A DNA stretch of 14,220 bases from Coemansia sp. RSA 922. Lineage: Eukaryota; Kickxellomycota; Kickxellomycetes; Kickxellales; Kickxellaceae. Position 1 is the first letter of the stretch. Each line of letters starts with the position of its first letter. A program made the translations under genes and the position numbers. The notes beneath the pieces are model-generated. The model did not search any database, was not told the origin of the DNA, and saw only the letters and a program-made list of their open reading frames with translations. The DNA is taken from NCBI GenBank assembly GCA_027577415.1, contig JANBQS010000634.1:1-14220 (forward strand), read 5' to 3'. Positions 9,291 to 14,220 of this stretch are shown here, piece by piece.

Positions 9291-10035
9291 CTTGCCGACA
9301 AGTGACGTACTCTTGTATTTTCCAGTTGACATTTCTGTGACTACCAGTCATCCCCCAACGCGGCAATCGGTTCAAGCCACCACTTCACTTGAGGAGAGAA
9401 GAGGGGAGCCGTTATCATCGTCTGCACGAGAAGGAGACAACAGGCGTGGTAACCAGGTGACATGGGTCCATGACAAGCATGTGGATCCTTTTTGTGGATC
9501 ATCGGTGGCTGAAAGAGCCAAAACGGGTCTGCGCAAAAAGCAGCATTTGTTTGTTCCTATCGCCCCGCAGTCCAGGGGCGTTTGATTGTCCCTTAACAGA
9601 CCCTTTGATTAACTTTTTATTTGATCAGTGGGGAAGCGATTGAATTTTCATCTCTTTATCGCCATTTTAATGTAGCAATAAACTTGTGATTCTTTTCTCT
9701 CTGGGAGCGGATGGCATTATATCCTTGTTTGCGAGCAGAAAAGAGAAAGTACACATTCAGACTCGTGTCAATGGCAAGGACCCTTTCATTACAAATTTAA
9801 AGATTGAGTTCGGATTTGCCCTAACTTTGGCAATCCTTTTACTAACTGATTTTATGCCCGCTGCAGAAAATAAACTTAATACATCTTGATGTTTATGCCC
9901 TTGTATTTTATTAGATGAGGAAGCACAGGTGGCCCAACATGTACATTCAACGAGAAGTCCATATAATTTGCCCAATACGAGGGAGACGACGGTGCTTTGG
10001 TGTCTCCGAAATAGGGAATTCCGCAAACAAAAATA

Positions 10036-10283
10036 AGGGGCTTCTTTTGTAATCTTGATGGAGCTATGGACTCAGGGGCAGAGCGAGAGCGATAGAGATC
10101 GGCTTTTGATTGACGCCAGCTCTAGTTATCGGGTTTGCGCTACGTGCGGAGTCCGCAATAGCCCAGGCGACAACTAAAAGCAAAGGGGAGCTCTGCTTTC
10201 TCCCAGGGACTTTACAAGGCACGTTGAGGGACGGCGTGCCATGAAGCAAACTGCGCCCCAGCTTCGCTATTCCGCAATAGGGG
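10036..10283 (+). promoter_or_regulatory. Four AGGGG (STRE-like) sites
   Basis: AGGGG occurs at 10036-10040, 10074-10078, 10184-10188 and 10279-10283, all on the plus strand, 208-455 bases upstream of the PPxY gene. Chance alone would give about one in 500 bases over both strands. In budding yeast AGGGG is the stress-response element bound by Msn2/Msn4; whether this organism has an equivalent factor is not known from the window. Confidence 0.35.
10145..10157. promoter_or_regulatory. Palindromic TGCGGA-G-TCCGCA, candidate zinc-cluster site
   Basis: This is a perfect 6-bp inverted repeat around one base. It contains CGG-N3-CCG, the inverted-triplet format recognised by fungal Zn2Cys6 binuclear-cluster dimers. 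It lies in the shared upstream region, so either divergent gene could be the target. Its right half extends to TCCGCAATAG, repeated exactly at 10271-10280. Confidence 0.35.
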
Positions 10284-10490
10284 CTCTTGCGCCATTGATT
10301 AGCAGCCTTCTACTCCGATTTCACCGGTCACACCCAGCAACGGGTATGACACAGAGCTCGTGGCTGCGTCCTTGTAGCTTAAAAGGTGTAGCCTGGTGGC
10401 CCACTCTTCATCTCGAACAAATTGACAAACTCTGCTAGTCATTATTATATCTCTGTTATTTACTTTTGTTCTAAACACCCGTCCCTGATA

Positions 10491-11096
10491 ATGAATGCCG
10501 AGGCTAGGAATACCGCTGAGCAGACATTAGTGTGGGGTCCCAGGCCCAGCGTCACAATAGGCACTCGCATCTTAAAATCGTTAGCTCGCGCTAGGGCTGC
10601 CATTATTCACAAAGCACCGCCTGTTTACAGCCGTGGCGCCTGGGCAATTATCAACGACGTGCCATTCCCACCTCCACCGCCGTACGCTGGCAGCACCCGC
10701 CACCCGCCGACATATGCAGAAGCACTGGAGATTGGAGTCGTTGCCTCGCCGCTGAGAGCCGAGCAGCGCATAAACTGCAGATGTCAGTCAAATATGTCAC
10801 TGCCAGCATCGGCTACATGTAGTGTGCGTTCATTGGATATGTCAGTCGATCAAACGAGTGGCAAAGGTATAGAAGCCACAGCCAGCAGCCGCAATGACTA
10901 TACGACATGCCCGGCGACTTTGTCTGGTGACAGCTATAGCGAAGATGAGTTGCTTCCAAAGTATGCTGATATCGAAGATTTGACGCCAGTGTCCCTCGTC
11001 GTTCGCCAATGGAGACTTGGACAGGCAGCCTTTGAGAAACCACCGCTACATCCTCGCGGGTTCACCAATTACCACAGCCAGAGTTTGTCTTCCTAA
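10491..11096 (+). CDS. Small PPxY-rich protein, possible Rsp5/Nedd4 adaptor or substrate
   Basis: No named family is recognised. The start is the ATG at 10491, with A at -3; the open frame extends further upstream but without another ATG. The 201-residue product carries three PPxY motifs close together, PPVY (43-46), PPPY (62-65) and PPTY (72-75), plus LPKY at 155-158. Such clusters bind WW domains, above all those of the Rsp5/Nedd4 ubiquitin ligases, and LPxY is a known variant in arrestin-type adaptors. There is no membrane span, arrestin fold or signal peptide; the rest is Ser/Thr-rich and probably disordered, with an acidic patch (about 147-163). Only five lysines are present. It could act as a soluble adaptor or as a target of the ligase. 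It is divergent from the membrane-protein gene and faces the Vps20 fragment. It appears to be a single exon, though an upstream exon cannot be excluded. Confidence 0.65.
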   Translation: MNAEARNTAEQTLVWGPRPSVTIGTRILKSLARARAAIIHKAPPVYSRGAWAIINDVPFPPPPPYAGSTRHPPTYAEALEIGVVASPLRAEQRINCRCQSNMSLPASATCSVRSLDMSVDQTSGKGIEATASSRNDYTTCPATLSGDSYSEDELLPKYADIEDLTPVSLVVRQWRLGQAAFEKPPLHPRGFTNYHSQSLSS

Positions 11097-11266
11097 TTGC
11101 GCTCCTTAGAGGCCTTGTACAGTACATAGAAACAGCTCGTTAGTTCATTTAATACACCTTGCATATCTCAATTTGCCTGTACTTGTTTGTCGTTCACGCG
11201 GATGTGTGTGTATATTAGGCACAAATGTAGCCGAAAGCTAATGTATCGGTGGTGGCATTGTGCGAA

Positions 11267-11372
11267 GCGCCTCTAAGCGACTAGCCAACCGGTTGGTCTG
11301 CACTTGTGAGCACAGCGCCTGACATCTCAGGCATCTGGCGCACTGCACCTGGTGTATAGGACCGAGAGGCGC
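11267..11372. other. Cluster of nested inverted repeats in intergenic DNA
   Basis: The 325 bases between the PPxY gene and the Vps20 fragment contain no gene I can support. GCGCCTCT (11267-11274) is exactly complementary to AGAGGCGC (11365-11372) and encloses a perfect palindrome CCAACCGGTTGG (11285-11296), a GCCTGA/TCAGGC hairpin with a CATC loop (11317-11332) and CACCTGGTG (11346-11354). A second way to pair is GCGCC (11315-11319) with GGCGC (11337-11341). It could be a structured RNA, part of a 3' untranslated region, or regulatory DNA. Confidence 0.4.
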
Positions 11373-11421
11373 ACACAGATGAGGCTTCGAGGCGGGAATC
11401 AAATGTCAACCATGGCTACCA

Positions 11422-11811
11422 TCACGCAAGCATAGGGTTGTTTCGCGAGCGCCGATGCGTTTCTTTCTCCTCCTCTTCGGGTTCCTCCTCGGGTTCCTCC
11501 TCGGGTTCCTTCTCGGGCTCTACAATCTCTTTGTCTGGCAAGACACCATTGGGCGCACGCGGGAGGTCGAGTCTCAGTCTATCGGCCTCTTGCCGCTCCA
11601 ACTCCTCCAGCTCCTCCAACACGGCCTCCTCGTCTTCGGCGGTCATGTTTGACTGCAAGATGTCAGAAACCTCGTTCTGGTAGGCTATAGCTTCGGCTGT
11701 ATCGTCGGTCAACCGCTCGACATCCTCTATGCGCATTTCCTTGTGAAGTTGCGTCAAAGTCCTGCTGGCTCGACCATACAGGTTTATTTTTTTCTTCTCC
11801 CGGCTAAGCAA
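11422..11811 (-). CDS. Vps20/CHMP6-like ESCRT-III subunit, C-terminal half only
   Basis: Vps20 nucleates ESCRT-III on endosomes during multivesicular-body sorting. The visible part matches its C-terminal half: LTQLHKEMRIEDVERLTDDTAEAI, then a YQNEVSDIL helix, then MTAEDEEAVLEELEELE and a DLPRAPNGVLPD segment, with an unusually Glu/Pro-rich tail and an end in RNNPMLA. The N-terminal half (basic helix alpha-1 and the alpha-1/alpha-2 hairpin, about 85-95 residues) is absent. A good acceptor, TTTTATCTCCCAG ending at 11813, with TGCTAAT upstream, suggests this is a last exon; but only 235 bases separate it from the APS kinase ATG, and no frame there resembles a Vps20 N-terminus. The first ATG in frame is at 11736, which would give only about 104 residues. 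The gene is either 5'-truncated or has very distant 5' exons. Domain identity is fairly sure; that it is a working gene is not. Confidence 0.6.
   Translation of the reverse strand: MLSREKKKINLYGRASRTLTQLHKEMRIEDVERLTDDTAEAIAYQNEVSDILQSNMTAEDEEAVLEELEELERQEADRLRLDLPRAPNGVLPDKEIVEPEKEPEEEPEEEPEEEEKETHRRSRNNPMLA
11479..11514 (-). repeat. 12-bp tandem repeat encoding EEPE-type units
   Basis: Two exact copies and one near copy of GGGTTCCTCCTC (plus-strand reading) run head to tail and begin to repeat a fourth time at 11515. They encode the Glu/Pro repeats in the tail of the Vps20-like protein and are likely to vary in copy number between strains. Confidence 0.8.
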
Positions 11812-11874
11812 TCTGGGAGATAAAATAAAGTTGGAAAGTTCATCTGCGCGCTCTGATAAATTATTAGCACTTTA

Positions 11875-12009
11875 GTAAGGATTCTCGCGTCATATTCAGC
11901 CAATTGGCAGACAGCTTGGACAGGAACTCTACTTTCCGCCTACACTGCCACACGCGCTCAGACAAGGGTACAAATAGAGTTTGGTTAATGCCATTTTTAT
12001 CCTTTTCAG
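11875..12009 (+). other. Possible intron in the 5' untranslated region of APS kinase
   Basis: GTAAGG at 11875 could be a donor and TTTTTATCCTTTTCAG ending at 12009 is a strong acceptor, 37 bases before the ATG. Against this, no TACTAAC-like branch site is present, although all three confident introns in the window have one. Confidence 0.3.
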
Positions 12010-12046
12010 CTACAATATCTCCTCTTTATATCTCGCATTTACAACC

Positions 12047-12664
12047 ATGTCTTTCAGCTCTACTCCCTCCAACATTACATGGCATGAAGGCCAGGTCAGC
12101 CGCGATGAGCGCGCGCAACTGCTGAAGCACAAGACTGGTCTAACCATCTGGTTCACCGGTCTCTCGGCCTCGGGCAAGAGCACGATAGCCAGCGCACTTG
12201 AACAGCACTTGCTCCACCGCGGCATCAATGCATACCGACTGGATGGAGACAATATCCGGTTCGGATTGAACAAGAACCTGGGATTCAGCCCCGAGGACCG
12301 CACTGAGAACATCCGTCGCATAGCCGAGGTCAGCAAGCTCTTTGCTGACTCTGCGGCCATCGCCATTACCAGCTTTATTTCGCCCTACCGCAGCGACCGT
12401 GACAGCGCTCGCCAGCTGCACAAGGAGGCGGGCATCCCGTTTGTCGAGGTATTTGCCGACTTGCCCGTTGAAGTTGCCGAGCAGCGCGACCCCAAGGGGC
12501 TGTACAAGAAAGCACGCGCTGGCGAGATCAAGGACTTCACTGGTATTAGCGCGCCATATGAGGCCCCCGAGACGCCTGAAGTCCATATCCGCACAGATCA
12601 GAACACCATTGCCGAGGCAGTTGCGCAAATTGTCGCCTACCTGGAAGCCAGCAATCTCCTGTAG
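12047..12664 (+). CDS. MET14: Adenylylsulfate (APS) kinase
   Basis: The enzyme phosphorylates adenosine 5'-phosphosulfate with ATP to give PAPS, the second step of sulfate assimilation, in the cytosol. The single-exon gene encodes 205 residues, close to the usual 200 for the stand-alone fungal enzyme. The P-loop GLSASGKST is at 38-46, LDGDNIR at 65-71, the [16 protein letters not shown] helix at 88-103, the [10 protein letters not shown] loop at 110-119, [20 protein letters not shown] at 147-166 and YEAPETPEV at 171-179; every family motif is intact. The chosen ATG (A at -3) gives the standard N-terminus with [14 protein letters not shown]. The frame is open upstream but has no earlier ATG. 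I see no CACGTG (Cbf1-type) box in the 235-base upstream gap. It is convergent with RanBP1, with 105 bases between stop codons, and divergent from the Vps20 fragment. Confidence 0.97.
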   Translation: MSFSSTPSNITWHEGQVSRDERAQLLKHKTGLTIWFTGLSASGKSTIASALEQHLLHRGINAYRLDGDNIRFGLNKNLGFSPEDRTENIRRIAEVSKLFADSAAIAITSFISPYRSDRDSARQLHKEAGIPFVEVFADLPVEVAEQRDPKGLYKKARAGEIKDFTGISAPYEAPETPEVHIRTDQNTIAEAVAQIVAYLEASNLL

Positions 12665-12706
12665 TTCATATGTACCTTACGAAATAGAATAGAGAGCTGA
12701 AAAGAA

Positions 12707-12712
12707 TTTATT
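12707..12712 (-). terminator. AATAAA polyadenylation signal of RanBP1
   Basis: TTTATT on the plus strand reads AATAAA on the minus strand, 58 bases past the RanBP1 stop codon. Cleavage would fall near 12680-12697, very close to the APS kinase stop at 12664, so the two convergent transcripts probably overlap. Confidence 0.6.
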
Positions 12713-12769
12713 ACTTGGAAAAGAAAAGCCATTTAGTAGTGAGACATAGCACAGAGAGATACACACATC

Positions 12770-13641
12770 CTAGTCCTTCTTCTCAGCCTCTTCAGTCTTC
12801 TCGTCTTCCTCCTCAGCATCGCTGCCAGACTCGTTGTCATCCTCGTCGGACGCTTCGGGCTTGGACTCGGCGGCAGAGCCAGCGAGCTTTTTGTTGTTGT
12901 CGCGGGCGTCCTCAAAGGCCTCCTTGAACTTTCCAGCGTTATCCGAGTTGGCAAAGCGGATGGCCAGGAGCTGGCGCTCGACCTCATCGTCGACCAAGTC
13001 AGCAGCCACATTCCACACCCACGAACGGTCAGAGCCGACATTGGGCGACAGAACCATCTCCTCGGTGATGTAGTGGTTGGCGCAGACCTTTAGCGTCTTG
13101 TCACGGCGCATCAGCAGGCGCACTTTGCAGTTCTCCTTGTGCTTCAGCAGCTTAACATCGCCAGTGCCGCGCTCCTTCCACTCCTTGGCCTCCTGGTCGA
13201 AGCGGAAAAGCTTGGCGCGCCTAACGAATACAAGAAAGTGCATACGTCATATGAGTTAGTATTTGCTACCCATGTACAAGAGCAAGAGGTAACTGCGGCC
13301 ACCACTGCGACACCTTACATTTTAAAGATTTCGGTCTCATCTTCCTCGTGGGTCTTGACGACAACGTCTTCAAGCTTGACAACGGGCTCGAAATGCACAT
13401 CGACGCTCTCGACGGTCTCCTCCTCCTCCTAAAAAAATAAACACCGCAGTCAATTCAAACATTAGTAAAGAATGCAGTCAATTTCAGGTTCAACGCATTG
13501 CTTACAGAGGCTAGAAAAAACACCTCTGGCTGCGAAAATGCACTTGCATTTTCACTAGGCCGAATGCAGCAGATCCAAGCTACTGGTGCTTACCTGGGCG
13601 TCTTCAACGGCAGCGACAGGCTTGTTCTCCAGCTCAGACAT
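12770..13641 (-). CDS. YRB1: Ran-binding protein 1 (RanBP1/Yrb1), three exons
   Basis: RanBP1 binds Ran-GTP and, with RanGAP, releases it from export complexes on the cytoplasmic side of the nuclear pore. Exons are 13641-13594 (16 residues), 13428-13319 and 13220-12770. Joined, they give 202 residues, essentially the length of yeast Yrb1. Exon 1 encodes the acidic leader [16 protein letters not shown], exon 2 starts [19 protein letters not shown], and the split Met codon restores the family phrase [13 protein letters not shown] across intron 2. The Ran-binding domain contains [30 protein letters not shown] and [10 protein letters not shown], all expected. The C-terminal 40 residues are Glu/Asp/Lys-rich and end in EEAEKKD. 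No membrane or extra domain is present. Start context is good (A at -3). No key residue looks altered. Confidence 0.96.
13221..13318 (-). other. Intron 2 of RanBP1
   Basis: This 98-nt intron has donor GTAAGG, acceptor TTCGTTAG and a perfect TACTAAC branch site at 13261-13255, 34 nt before the acceptor. It splits a Met codon (AT/G). Confidence 0.95.
13429..13593 (-). other. Intron 1 of RanBP1
   Basis: This 165-nt intron has donor GTAAGC, an acceptor in a T-rich tract ending TTTTTTTAG, and TACTAAT at 13467-13461 as the likely branch site. It lies in phase 0 between the Gln and Glu codons. Confidence 0.93.
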
Positions 13642-13781
13642 TGTGAATATAGTAGTTTCTATAGATTGGGATTTAGTTGAAAAGGGTGTGTACGAAAAAG
13701 AAGAAGGAAATTCGATACAAGGGCACAACCAAAACGTCAACAGAGAGGTAAAAAAAATATTCTGGCTCGCCTGATCCCCAA

Positions 13782-13815
13782 TCGGCTCAAAGTGATGCTT
13801 ATTGAGCTGAGCCGA
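13782..13815. repeat. 8-bp inverted repeat TCGGCTCA/TGAGCCGA
   Basis: TCGGCTCA (13782-13789) and TGAGCCGA (13808-13815) are exact inverse copies 18 bases apart, about 140-175 bases upstream of the RanBP1 ATG. It could be a dimer binding site or a chance hairpin. Confidence 0.4.
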
Positions 13816-13985
13816 CTACTCTCATATTTTATCTGGTACACGAGAGCGATCCTATGTAAACTTGAGACCTCGCATCAACTGGTTCCCCTGGTAACTGGCT
13901 GCCGTCAGCTGACCACTTTGTGCGCCCATCGTCGTAGCAACAGCTCTGCCGTCGTGCTCATTGCCTTCCCAAACCGTCGGAAAGG

Positions 13986-14001
13986 AAAAAAAAAAAAAAA
14001 A
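13986..14001. repeat. A16 homopolymer run
   Basis: Sixteen A in a row on the plus strand (T16 on minus), following a GGAAAGG-like purine run. Poly(dA:dT) tracts are common nucleosome-excluding promoter elements in fungi; the length may also be a sequencing uncertainty. Confidence 0.85.
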
Positions 14002-14220
14002 GAACGTGTCAGGTGCATCGTGTGCAACCTGGCCCGGCGGCGCCGCTCGATCGCAATTTGGCAGCAGCAGGCGCCTAAGTAAGATCCGACACGAACATGG
14101 GCGATACGAGGGGTTTTTTTCCGCCACGCTTTCTTATCCCCATGTACGACCACCATTCACCGGGGCAGACGGGGGCGCATATGCAGGAGGGCGAGACAGC
14201 CAGCCTCTAATTGGCAAGGG

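Larger units (their letters stand above)
9165..10490. other. 1.3-kb shared upstream region between divergent genes
   Basis: The region separates the ATG of the large membrane protein (-) from that of the PPxY protein (+). Frames inside it are short, begin at non-ATG codons and show no protein features, so I call no gene. Base composition shifts along it: purine-rich beside 9164, A/T-rich at about 9600-9900, more G/C-rich at 10050-10400. Small elements include the TATA box at 9283-9290, a doubled GTGGATC at 9481-9487 and 9494-9500, CATGGGTCCATG near 9460-9471, and an inverted GGAGAC/GTCTCC pair at 9982-10007. A TTAAAAG at about 10380-10386 could serve as a weak TATA for the + gene. Confidence 0.6.
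13642..14220. other. RanBP1 upstream region; no gene supported
   Basis: This holds the RanBP1 leader and promoter and probably the flank of the next gene. Frames on both strands are short and interrupted by low-complexity runs, and none resembles a known protein. Visible elements are a CCAAT at 13778-13782, an inverted repeat at 13782-13815, an A16 run at 13986-14001 and ATTGG (a reverse CCAAT) near 14210. Confidence 0.5.

Noticed and set aside
9369..9380. GGTTCAAGCC resembling a tRNA B box
   Set aside because: The flanking bases do not form a T stem, and no A box lies upstream at tRNA spacing.
9292..9585. 97-codon plus-strand frame upstream of the membrane-protein gene
   Set aside because: It overlaps that gene's promoter and has no recognisable domain or supporting signals.
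9686..9889. 67-codon plus-strand frame with a hydrophobic stretch
   Set aside because: It lies in A/T-rich intergenic DNA, where hydrophobic codons arise by chance, and has no ATG supported by context.
9165..10490. Possible transposon or insertion in the long intergenic region
   Set aside because: No terminal inverted repeats, target-site duplication or transposase-like frame could be found by eye.
11268..11287. Minus-strand TGGCTAGTCGCTTAGAGGCG resembling a tRNA A box (Leu/Ser type)
   Set aside because: No B box (GGTTCRANYCC) follows at a workable distance, and no acceptor, D and T stems can be drawn together.
12140..12628. 162-codon minus-strand frame opposite APS kinase
   Set aside because: It is a shadow of the conserved kinase. 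I also inspected the antisense strand here for missing Vps20 exons and found none.
13852..14156. Minus-strand frames with a poly-Phe run
   Set aside because: They cross the T16 homopolymer, show no domain, and their Arg-rich parts come from G/C-rich repeats.
1..14220. CRISPR array, bacterial operon or phage-type defence system
   Set aside because: No spaced repeats of that kind exist, and the introns and gene families are eukaryotic.

Overview
The window is nuclear DNA from a eukaryote, almost certainly a fungus. It shows spliceosomal introns of 98-165 nt with GT-AG ends and yeast-like branch sites (TACTAAC, TACTAAC, TACTAAT), dense gene packing, and a fungal-type APS kinase for sulfate assimilation beside SMC2 and RanBP1/Yrb1. 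Intron density is low and the non-housekeeping proteins look lineage-specific. An early-diverging lineage such as Kickxellomycotina is my guess for the source, held at low confidence.

Layout. Bases 1-1326 (+) are the 3' part of a gene cut by the window edge, probably the RFC-like clamp unloader Elg1/ATAD5. It converges with SMC2 (1383-5033, -, one intron), a condensin subunit, with 56 bp between the stop codons. Upstream of SMC2 on the same strand lies a 1213-residue protein (5523-9164, -) with a signal peptide, one membrane span and a long, low-complexity, repeat-bearing tail carrying acidic and basic tracts and Phe-Gly/Phe-Asn-x-Gly motifs. I recognise no family for it. A 1.3-kb shared upstream region with candidate stress and zinc-cluster sites separates it from a divergent small protein (10491-11096, +) with three PPxY motifs and one LPxY motif, typical of ligands for WW domains of Rsp5/Nedd4 ubiquitin ligases. 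Next come a patch of inverted repeats (11267-11372), the C-terminal half of the ESCRT-III subunit Vps20/CHMP6 (11422-11811, -) with no N-terminal half in reach, the APS kinase MET14 (12047-12664, +) and RanBP1/YRB1 (12770-13641, -, three exons). The last 580 bases hold the RanBP1 upstream region and no convincing gene.

How the genes relate. Elg1 and SMC2 both serve chromosome maintenance, but each has its own transcript, and no operon-like arrangement exists. The PPxY protein and the Vps20 fragment are neighbours whose families act in one pathway (ubiquitin-dependent sorting into multivesicular bodies); this may be chance. APS kinase and RanBP1 are unrelated housekeeping genes. The parts most likely to be undescribed are the large membrane protein and the PPxY protein.
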